Positions 26,098 through 33,668 of a DNA stretch of 64,000 nt are shown here, one piece after another. Every line of letters starts with the position of its first letter. Positions within the stretch are counted from its first letter, which is position 1. Source of the stretch: Zoogloea sp021286885 (GTDB lineage: Bacteria; Pseudomonadota; Gammaproteobacteria; Burkholderiales; Rhodocyclaceae); assembly GCF_041915215.1 (NCBI RefSeq), contig NZ_JAYSBV010000003.1. One strand, written 5' to 3'. Both the position numbers and the translations under genes were made by a program. The notes under the pieces were generated by a model. That model did not search any database. It was not told the DNA's origin and was given only the letters and a program-made list of their open reading frames with translations.

Positions 26098-26214
26098 GAC
26101 CGGAGTCGCAATGGAGCAGTGAGGTTGTTGAAATGTGACCCAGCTGCTACATTTTGGAGCACCACTAAAGCCGGCCACGAAGTCGGCGCACAATCCGTAC
26201 AAACGGAGGAGGAG

Positions 26215-28260
26215 ATGATGCAGGTTCCTTTCAACGTCGAGGCCCGGGCAGTCAATCTGCGCGAGGCCCGCTCCCTCTATTTCGGTAGGGGCGAGCTACC
26301 CGAGGCGCTGTTGGATCAGAACGTCCTGCGCTCCTGGGAGCGCTGCCGCCAGGCCGGTCTTGATCCAAGTCGTCTGAGCTGCGGGGAGCCGGACATGCGC
26401 GGGGTGGTGGAAGCCCGCGAACGCAACCGGACCCTGATTTCCCATGCCCAGCCCGTGCTGGAGCATCTTTTCGAGCAGATCCGCAACTCCCACAGCATGG
26501 TGATCCTGGCTGACGCCCGGGGCATGGTGCTGCAAAGCTATGGGGATGCGGATTTCCTGAGCCGTGCCGAGCAGGTCAGCCTGCGTCCGGGGGCGAGTTG
26601 GCATGAGTTTGAGCGCGGAACCAACGCAATTGGCACTGCGCTCGCCGAACGCGGTGCCGTTAACGTGTTTGGCTCGGAACATTTCTTTGAGGGAAATGCC
26701 TTCCTGACCTGTAGCGCCTCACCTATCCAGGATGCCCAGGGTCGGTTGATGGGGGTACTGGATATATCCAGTGATTACCGTGCGTTCCAGCGCCACTCAC
26801 TCGGTCTCGTCAAGATGTCTACACGCATCATTGAAAAACGGCTTTTTGAATCCGAATTTGCTCACCAGGGCCTGCTCAGTTTCCATACCCGCCCCGATCA
26901 CGTGGGCAGCCTGTGCGAAGCCCTGCTCGCCATCACGCCGGATGGTGATCTGGTGGGGGCCGACCAGGCAGCCCTTGAGCTCCTCGGGCTGCGACGGGAA
27001 GACCTCTCCCGGCGCCACTACGACATGCTCTTTGATGTGCCCCTGGGCACCCTGATCGACCGGGCGCGGCGTGATCCTTCTTCACTGATAGCAATTTCCG
27101 GGCGCAACGGCGAGCGTTTCTATGCCCGCCTGCGGGGCAACTTTGGCGCTGCCTCAAGCAGTGTGATCCATGCCCTGAACGAAGCGCGCAGCGAGCGTGC
27201 GCCCAAACTGGTCAAGCCTGAGCCGGAAGTCCCCGCGGGCGGCAAGCCCCGGCTCACGCTCCAGTTTCTGTCCACGGGCGACGAGCGCCTGCAAATGGCC
27301 ATCGACAAGGCCCAGCGGGTGCTGGGGCGCGACATTCCCATCCTGATCCAGGGGGAGTCCGGCGCCGGCAAGGAAATGTTTGCCAAGGCTTTCCACAACA
27401 GCGGCCCCCGGGGCCAGGGGCCCTTTGTGGCCCTCAACTGCGCGGCCATTCCCGAAACCCTGATCGAGTCCGAGCTGTTTGGCTATTCGGGCGGCGCCTT
27501 TACCGGTGCCCGCAAGGAAGGGGCCATCGGCAAGATCCAGCAGGCCCACGGCGGCACCCTGTTCCTGGATGAAATCGGCGACATGCCCTTGTCCCTCCAG
27601 GCCCGCCTCCTGCGCGTGCTGCAGGAGCGTTGCGTGACGCCCCTGGGCACCAACAAGAGCATTCCGGTGGACATCACCCTGGTGTGCGCCACCCACCGCC
27701 GGCTCAAGGAAGAAGTGGCCCGGGGCAGCTTCCGGGAAGACTTGTACTACCGGCTCAACGGGCTGTGCATCAACCTGCCTTCCCTGCGCGAGCGCAGCGA
27801 CATCGAAAGCCTGATCGACAAGCTGCTGCGCGAAGAGGCCGGCCCCAACCGCCAGGTGGAAGTCTCCCGCAAGGTGATGGATGCCTTCATGCGTTACCGC
27901 TGGCCCGGCAACATCCGCCAGCTCAACAACGTGATCAAGGTCGCCATTGCCCTGCTGGACGACGATGAAACCCTGATCGAAACCTGGCACCTGCCCGACG
28001 ACATCTTTGAGGAAATCGGCCAGATGGAAGGCAGCATGGCCGCTGAACTGCCGCCCCAGACGCGCAGCTCCGCGCCCAATCTGCCCGCCTCGGCGGTGGT
28101 GAATGATCCGGCTTCCGGCCCCGGCTTCTGCCGGCTTGAGGAAATCGAGCGGGACATGATCCAGCGCACCCTCGAAGCCGAAAAGGGCAACATCTCCGCC
28201 GCCGCCCGCCGGCTCGGCATCAGCCGCAACACCCTGTACCGCAAGCTGGGCCGCTTCTGA
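26215..28260 (+). CDS. Sigma-54-dependent AcoR-like transcriptional activator 2
   Basis: A 681-residue enhancer-binding protein. GGAGGAGGAG immediately precedes tandem ATGs at 26215 and 26218, which is preferred over an open extension to 26119. It has an RSWERC N-terminus, a GAF domain (GTNAIGTALAERGAVNV), a PAS-like segment, AAA+ Walker A GESGAGKE at 380-387, sigma-54 loop GAFTGA at 427-432, and a C-terminal Fis-type HTH (GNISAAARRLGISRNTLYRKL). It is paralogous to the activator at 20906-22771. Divergence from the c550/XoxJ/propeller operon makes that operon its likely target. Confidence 0.94.
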   Translation: MMQVPFNVEARAVNLREARSLYFGRGELPEALLDQNVLRSWERCRQAGLDPSRLSCGEPDMRGVVEARERNRTLISHAQPVLEHLFEQIRNSHSMVILADARGMVLQSYGDADFLSRAEQVSLRPGASWHEFERGTNAIGTALAERGAVNVFGSEHFFEGNAFLTCSASPIQDAQGRLMGVLDISSDYRAFQRHSLGLVKMSTRIIEKRLFESEFAHQGLLSFHTRPDHVGSLCEALLAITPDGDLVGADQAALELLGLRREDLSRRHYDMLFDVPLGTLIDRARRDPSSLIAISGRNGERFYARLRGNFGAASSSVIHALNEARSERAPKLVKPEPEVPAGGKPRLTLQFLSTGDERLQMAIDKAQRVLGRDIPILIQGESGAGKEMFAKAFHNSGPRGQGPFVALNCAAIPETLIESELFGYSGGAFTGARKEGAIGKIQQAHGGTLFLDEIGDMPLSLQARLLRVLQERCVTPLGTNKSIPVDITLVCATHRRLKEEVARGSFREDLYYRLNGLCINLPSLRERSDIESLIDKLLREEAGPNRQVEVSRKVMDAFMRYRWPGNIRQLNNVIKVAIALLDDDETLIETWHLPDDIFEEIGQMEGSMAAELPPQTRSSAPNLPASAVVNDPASGPGFCRLEEIERDMIQRTLEAEKGNISAAARRLGISRNTLYRKLGRF

Positions 28261-28293
28261 GCGCCCGCCTGCAGCCCGCAGGCATCCCCCCTC

Positions 28294-28330
28294 CGCCCCG
28301 CCCCTCTCCCTCAGGGAGAGGGGCGGGGGG
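28294..28330. repeat. Palindromic repeat element, single copy
   Basis: CCCCGCCCCTCTCCCT pairs with AGGGAGAGGGGCGGGG around a single base, followed by GGGTGAGGG. The CCCCTCTCCCT core is the same as in the repeats at 52998-53525. It lies between convergent genes and might also act as a terminator. Confidence 0.7.
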
Positions 28331-28416
28331 TGAGGGTTCTGGGGTGAGCGCTCGCAGGCCCACCAAGCCTTTTTGCCTAGGCGGTATCCCCGCCGTGCTG
28401 TTCTCCCGCGCTCCCG

Positions 28417-29658
28417 CTACACGGCCTGCCCGGCTGCGTAGCCCGAGGCCCAGGCCCACTGGAAGTTGTAGCCGCCCAGGTGGCCGGTCACGTCCACCAC
28501 TTCTCCGATGAAATACAGTCCCGGCTGATCCCGAGCCTCCAGGGTCTTGGACGACAGGGCGCGGGTATCCACCCCGCCCAGCGTCACCTCGGCCTTGGCA
28601 TAGCCCTGGGTGCCGTTGGGGGTGATGGCCCAGTTGGCCAGTTGGGCAGCGATCTGTTCCAGCTGCTTGGGCGAGAGTTGGTTCACCGGGCTGTTCCAGC
28701 CCCGCTGCTCGCACCAGGCATGGGTGAAGCGGCGCGGCAGGCGTTCGGCCAGCAGGTTGCTGAGCAGGGCCTTGCTGCGGGCGTGCGCGCCCAGCCAGGC
28801 GCCCACGTCTTCGTTGGGGAAGAGGTTGATATGCACCTGGCTGCCCCCGTCCTTGTCCCCGTAATCCCGCGCCTGCCAATAGGACGATACCTGCAGGATC
28901 ACCGGCCCTGAGAGGCCCCGGTGGGTGAACAGCAGATTCTCCCGGAAGCGCCCGGTGCCGCATTCGGCCACCGCATCAAAGGCGGTGCCCGCCAGCTCCT
29001 TGTAAATATCCAGTTCTTCAGGAGGCAGGGTCAGGGGCACCAGAGCGGGCTTGGGCGCGATCACCGGGATGTGGAACTGGGCGGCGATCCGGTAGCCCAG
29101 CGGCGTTGCGCCAATCTTCGGGATGGAGAGCCCCCCGGTGGCGATCACCAGATTTGTGCATGAAAACTCGCCCATGCTGGTTTCCAGCCGGTAGCGTTCG
29201 CCCCCGGCCGCATCTGCTGCACCGGCCTCGCCGGGCACAACCGCCTTCAGCTCGCAGGGCATGGCCCAGCTGACGTGGCCGTCCTCGCAGCCCTGGCGCA
29301 GCATGTCGATGATGTCCTGGGCGGATTCGTCGCAGAACAGCTGCCCATGCTCCCGCTCGTGGTAGGCGATGCCGTGGTGTTCGACCCGCTCGATGAAGTC
29401 ACCCGGGCCGAAGCGGGCGAGGGCCGAGCGGCAGAAATGGGGGTTGCGCGACAGGTAATGGCCCATCGTCACCTCCCGGTTGGTGAAGTTGCAGCGCCCA
29501 CCGCCGGAAATCCGGATTTTTTCGGCCAGCTTGGGGGCATGGTCCAGGATCAGCACCCGGCGCCCCCGCTGGCCGGCTTCGGCGGCACACATCATGCCGG
29601 ACGCGCCTGCGCCGATCACGATCACATCAAAGTGGCGGGTGGGAAAATGGGGGATCAT
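28417..29658 (-). CDS. HI0933/YhiN-family FAD-dependent oxidoreductase
   Basis: A 413-residue flavoprotein. The ATG at 29658 is preceded by GGAG at suitable spacing; a longer reading to 29685 is possible. An N-terminal dinucleotide-binding fold (DVIVIGAGASGMMCAAEAGQRG) is followed by ISGGGRCNFTN, characteristic of the HI0933/BaiN family, and a C-terminal FAD region (GLYFIGEVVDVTGHLGGYNFQWAWASG). The substrate is unknown; in relatives both NAD(P)H-dependent reductase and unassigned roles are reported. Confidence 0.92.
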   Translation of the reverse strand: MIPHFPTRHFDVIVIGAGASGMMCAAEAGQRGRRVLILDHAPKLAEKIRISGGGRCNFTNREVTMGHYLSRNPHFCRSALARFGPGDFIERVEHHGIAYHEREHGQLFCDESAQDIIDMLRQGCEDGHVSWAMPCELKAVVPGEAGAADAAGGERYRLETSMGEFSCTNLVIATGGLSIPKIGATPLGYRIAAQFHIPVIAPKPALVPLTLPPEELDIYKELAGTAFDAVAECGTGRFRENLLFTHRGLSGPVILQVSSYWQARDYGDKDGGSQVHINLFPNEDVGAWLGAHARSKALLSNLLAERLPRRFTHAWCEQRGWNSPVNQLSPKQLEQIAAQLANWAITPNGTQGYAKAEVTLGGVDTRALSSKTLEARDQPGLYFIGEVVDVTGHLGGYNFQWAWASGYAAGQAV

Positions 29659-29816
29659 GGACTTCTCCGGGGCGCGCTTAGGCACCCAGCAATAAACGGC
29701 CCGGGAGCATAGAGCCTAACGCAGCTTTGGGCAAACGCCGACACCTGCTAGGCTTGCCGACGATCTGAATCGGGCCCCCCAAGAGCCCGAGCATGAAAAT
29801 TCCCTGGGAGTGCGAG

Positions 29817-32800
29817 ATGGATACCCACAAAAATACCCAAGAACAATCAACGCCCCAGACCCCGCAGCCCTCCCGCCCGCCCCGGATGCTGCTCACCCGC
29901 TGGAAGCGTCCGGCTGCGTGGCTGGCCGGGGGGCTGGTGCTGGTGGGCGGCCTGGGCTTTGGCGCCGTGCCCCTGCTGCGCGGCGTGGTCGAAACCCAGT
30001 TGGCCAGCGCCCTGCATCGGCCCGTCAGCATCGGCAGCCTGGCTTTCAATCCCTACACCCTGAACCTGACCGTACGCGAACTGCGGGTACTGGAGCCCCA
30101 GGGCCAGACCGAAGCCCTGGGCTTCGATGCGCTCGAAGTGAATCTGGAGGCTGAATCCCTGCTGCGCGGCGGCGTGGTGCTGGAGCACCTCAGCCTGCAG
30201 GGCCCCCGGTTGCATTTTGTGCGCCAGAGCGATGGGGGCTACAACTGGTCTGATCTGATCGACGAAATCCTCAACAAGCCCGACGATGGCAGCAAGAGCA
30301 GCTTTGCGCTCCACAACATCCGTATCCAGGGGGGCGCCCTCAGTTTTGAAGACCAGCCCGCCGGGCGCACCCACCAGATCACCGGCCTCGAGCTGGGCCT
30401 GCCCTTTGTATCGAATTTGCCCTCGTGGGTAGATAGTTTTGTGGAGCCGCGCCTGAGCCTCGCCTTCAACGGCAATCCCATCGTGCTCCAGGCCCAGGCC
30501 AAGCCCTTTGCCAGCGGGCGCCCGGCCCGGCTCCATCTGGATTTGCAAGGTTTGCCCCTGGCCGACTATCTAGGCTATCTGCCTTTCAAGCCGGCCTTTG
30601 AGCTGGCGGATGGACGGTTCTCCTTGCAATTGGATCTGGATTTTGCCCAGCCCGAAGGTCAAACGCCCCAGATCCAGCTTCAGGGGGCCGTGGAGTTGAC
30701 CCGGCTGGATCTGCGCCACCCGGGCGGCAAGCCCGCCCTGGCCTGGGAGGCGCTGCATCTGGGGCTGGCGGATGTGCGCCCCCTGGATCGAAAGCTGGCC
30801 TTTTCCCGGCTGGAAATTCGCCAGCCCGAGCTGTATGTGGCACGCGATAAACACGGGCGTCTGAGCCTGCTCGATCTGCTCCCGCCCCCGGTCAAGGAGG
30901 CCCCCGCCGCACCTGCGCCCCAGGCCCCCACCCAGCCCCCCACCCAGCCCCAGCCCCTGGCCCTGAGTCTGGCCGCGTTTGAGCTGAGCGGTGGGCGTAT
31001 CCATTGGCAAGACGCCCAGCCCGCCGGCGGTTTTGCCACCCAGATTCAGGATCTGGACTTGAGCCTCAAGGATGTGTCCCTCGCCAGCAAAACGCCCGCC
31101 CAGGTGGCCCTCAGCCTCAAGAACGAACACGGCGCCCGGGTGGAGCACACGGGGCAATTCACCCTGGCGCCCCTCGCCGCCGAGGGACAGCTGAAGCTGG
31201 CGGGCGTCCGTCTGCCCGACTACCGGGCCTATTACGGCCCTGCCGCACCCCAGGCTGATCTGGCCTCCGGGGTGCTCGGTGGTGAGTTGAATTACCACTA
31301 CACCGGCGAAGGCCCTGAAGCCGGCGTCAAGCTGGCCAACACCCGCCTGGATCTGGAAAACCTGCTCCTGCGCCTGCGGGGCGAGCCCCAGCCCCTGCTC
31401 AAGCTTGCCCGCCTGGGGGTGGAAGGCGTGCAGCTGGATAGCCGCCTGCATCAGGTGCAGGTGGGCGCCCTCAAGGGCCAGGGCAGCCAGATTGTGCTGC
31501 GCCGGCTGGCTGATGGCAGCCTCCAGTGGCAAAAGCTGATGCCTCCGCCGGCCCCCGAGGCTGCACCCAAGGCCGCAGCTAAACCAGCCGCTAAACCTGC
31601 AGCCAAACCCGCAGCAGCCCCCGCCTGGCAACTGGCCCTCGACAAGCTCCAGCTGGATAACTGGGCGATCCGGGTCGAAGATGCCACCCTCAACCCGCCC
31701 ATGGTGCTCCAGGTGGCGCCCCTGGCCCTGCAGGTGGACGGCTTATCCACCCGGCCCGGCACCCAGGCCCGGGTACGGCTCCAGACCGGGGTTAACCAGC
31801 GCGGGCGCCTCGGGGTGAGCGGCACGCTGGCCCTGGCCCCCTTCAAGGCCGGGCTGGATCTGGATCTGAAGCAAGTGGATATCACCATGCTCCAGCCCTA
31901 CGTGACCGAGCAGCTCAAGGTGGCCATCACCCGGGGCATGGTTACGTCCCGCAGCCGGCTGGAGCTGGCCGAGCAGGGCGGGCAGATGAAGGGCCGCTTC
32001 CGGGGCAATCTGACCCTGGGGGATTTTGCTTCGGTGGACAAGTTGAATGCCGCCGACTTCCTCAAGTGGAAATCCCTCTACTTTGGCGGGCTGGATATCC
32101 AGCTGGCGCCCCTGGCGGTGGGGGTGGATGAAATCGCCCTGAGCGACTTTTACACCCGCCTGATCCTGAGCGCCGATGGCAGCCTCAACCTGCGCGACAT
32201 CCAGGTGCAGAAAGAGGTGCCCGCGCCTGTGCCTGCATCCCCATCGGTCCCGGCCAACGTCGCCCCGCCTGCGGCGCCGCTGCCCCTGCGCATTGGCCGG
32301 ATCACCCTCCAGGGGGGCAACATCGCCTATAGCGACCGCTTTGTCCGCCCCAACTACGATGCCAACCTCACCGGCATGGGCGGGCGCCTCACCGGCCTCT
32401 CGTCCGACCCCAACACCATCGCCGAGCTGGATTTGCGCGGGCGGGTGGATGGCAGCGCCCCGGTGGAAGTCACCGGCCGCCTCAACCCCTTCCGCCAGGA
32501 TCGGGCCTTGGACATCCTCGCCAGCGTCAAGGATTTCGAGCTCTCCGGCGTGTCGCCCTATTCGGGCAAGTACGTGGGCTATGGGATCGACAAGGGCAAG
32601 CTCTCCGCCCGCCTCAACTACACAATCGAAGACCGCAAACTGCGCGCCACCAACCAGGTGTTCATCGACCAGCTGACCTTTGGCGACCCGGTGGACAGCC
32701 CCGATGCCCTCAAGCTGCCGGTGCGCCTGGCGGTGTCTTTGCTCAAGAACAGCAAGGGCGAGATCGACCTCAACCTCCCCGTGAGCGGCACCCTGGACGA

Positions 32801-33473
32801 TCCCCAATTCAGCATCGGCGGGCTGGTTTGGAAAGTGGTGGTGAATCTGGTGGAAAAGGCCATCACCTCGCCCTTTGCGCTGCTGGGCTCCATGCTCGGC
32901 GGGCAGGCCGAAGAACTGGCCTGGCTCGACTTCCAGCCCGGCTTTGCGCGTCTCGATCCGGTGGCCGAAGACAAGCTCAAGGCCATTGCCCGGGCCATGG
33001 GCGAGAAGCCCCAGCTCAAACTTGAAATCAGCGCCCGCATCGACCCCGCCCAAGACCCGGACGGCCTCAAGCGCGCCCTCATGCTTGCCCGCGTTGAGGC
33101 CCTCAAAGTGCAGGACATGGCCCGTAAGGGCGAAACCGCCGGCGCCGATGGGGTGCAGATCAGCCCCGCCGAATACCCGGCCCTGCTGGCCCAGGTCTAC
33201 AAAGACGCCAAATTCCCCAAGCCCCGTAATCTGATCGGCTTCACCAAAGACCTGCCCGTGGCCGAAATGGAAAAGCTGCTCCTCACCAACACCGTGGTGG
33301 ACGCCGAATCCCTGAAGCGCCTCGCCCAAAACCGCGCCCAGGCCGCCAAAACCTGGCTCCTGGAGCAGGGCCAGATTGCCCCCGAACGCATCTTTTTACT
33401 CGCGCCCCACGAAGGCGACGACGGCAAACAAGCCAAGGCCCGGGTGAGTCGGGTGGATTTTTCGTTGAGATAG
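29817..33473 (+). CDS. Giant AsmA-like envelope protein (DUF748)
   Basis: A 1218-residue protein anchored by one N-terminal helix (about residues 33-55) with the remainder periplasmic. The start at 29817 has GGGAG six bases upstream; 29793 is an alternative. Repeated AsmA/DUF748-type beta segments (for example ELRVLEPQGQ, LSLQGPRLHFVRQSDGGYNW) and several Pro/Ala linkers occur, including an AAKPAAKPAAKP stretch. The C-terminal 150 residues (GFARLDPVAEDKLKAIARAM) resemble an OmpA-like end. AsmA-superfamily proteins are implicated in lipid transport and outer-membrane homeostasis; the specific role here is unknown. Confidence 0.85.
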   Translation: MDTHKNTQEQSTPQTPQPSRPPRMLLTRWKRPAAWLAGGLVLVGGLGFGAVPLLRGVVETQLASALHRPVSIGSLAFNPYTLNLTVRELRVLEPQGQTEALGFDALEVNLEAESLLRGGVVLEHLSLQGPRLHFVRQSDGGYNWSDLIDEILNKPDDGSKSSFALHNIRIQGGALSFEDQPAGRTHQITGLELGLPFVSNLPSWVDSFVEPRLSLAFNGNPIVLQAQAKPFASGRPARLHLDLQGLPLADYLGYLPFKPAFELADGRFSLQLDLDFAQPEGQTPQIQLQGAVELTRLDLRHPGGKPALAWEALHLGLADVRPLDRKLAFSRLEIRQPELYVARDKHGRLSLLDLLPPPVKEAPAAPAPQAPTQPPTQPQPLALSLAAFELSGGRIHWQDAQPAGGFATQIQDLDLSLKDVSLASKTPAQVALSLKNEHGARVEHTGQFTLAPLAAEGQLKLAGVRLPDYRAYYGPAAPQADLASGVLGGELNYHYTGEGPEAGVKLANTRLDLENLLLRLRGEPQPLLKLARLGVEGVQLDSRLHQVQVGALKGQGSQIVLRRLADGSLQWQKLMPPPAPEAAPKAAAKPAAKPAAKPAAAPAWQLALDKLQLDNWAIRVEDATLNPPMVLQVAPLALQVDGLSTRPGTQARVRLQTGVNQRGRLGVSGTLALAPFKAGLDLDLKQVDITMLQPYVTEQLKVAITRGMVTSRSRLELAEQGGQMKGRFRGNLTLGDFASVDKLNAADFLKWKSLYFGGLDIQLAPLAVGVDEIALSDFYTRLILSADGSLNLRDIQVQKEVPAPVPASPSVPANVAPPAAPLPLRIGRITLQGGNIAYSDRFVRPNYDANLTGMGGRLTGLSSDPNTIAELDLRGRVDGSAPVEVTGRLNPFRQDRALDILASVKDFELSGVSPYSGKYVGYGIDKGKLSARLNYTIEDRKLRATNQVFIDQLTFGDPVDSPDALKLPVRLAVSLLKNSKGEIDLNLPVSGTLDDPQFSIGGLVWKVVVNLVEKAITSPFALLGSMLGGQAEELAWLDFQPGFARLDPVAEDKLKAIARAMGEKPQLKLEISARIDPAQDPDGLKRALMLARVEALKVQDMARKGETAGADGVQISPAEYPALLAQVYKDAKFPKPRNLIGFTKDLPVAEMEKLLLTNTVVDAESLKRLAQNRAQAAKTWLLEQGQIAPERIFLLAPHEGDDGKQAKARVSRVDFSLR

Positions 33474-33510
33474 GGGGTGGGGCCGCGCTATGCGGATGTA
33501 CCCGGGCATC

Positions 33511-33541
33511 CAAAAAAACAGGAGATCCGGAGATCTCCTGA
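33511..33541 (-). terminator. Rho-independent terminator for nosZ
   Basis: A perfect stem, CAGGAGATC with GATCTCCTG around CGGA, is followed on the minus strand by seven T. It lies about 130 bp beyond the nosZ stop. A second perfect dyad, TATTGCG-TGG-CGCAATA, lies at 33544-33560. Confidence 0.85.
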
Positions 33542-33630
33542 AGTATTGCGTGGCGCAATAAGGGAAATATGAAGCGAGGGTGCCGGCCTTCCCGGGGAGG
33601 TCGGGAAGGCTGGGCGGGGTTTGCCCGGGG

Positions 33631-33668
33631 GCTGACCCAGGCGCTGACCCAGGTGCTTACCCAGGCGT
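33631..33668. repeat. 12-bp tandem repeat abutting the nosZ stop
   Basis: Three units, GCTGACCCAGGC, GCTGACCCAGGT and GCTTACCCAGGC, run directly into the nosZ stop region (GTTTAC). Confidence 0.8.

Larger units (their letters stand above)
25924..26214. promoter_or_regulatory. Divergent regulatory region, c550 operon / AcoR-like activator 2
   Basis: This 291-bp region contains back-to-back sigma-54 promoters (25989-26004 minus, 26082-26097 plus), GGAGCA at 26113 and GGAGCAC at 26156-26162. The GGAGCAC copy lies about 180 bp upstream of the predicted c550 operon start. Confidence 0.75.

Noticed and set aside
28294..28330. Palindrome considered as only a terminator of the AcoR-like gene
   Set aside because: The hairpin lacks a T run and shares its core with the repeats at 53 kb, so a dispersed repeat is the better primary call, though termination is not excluded.
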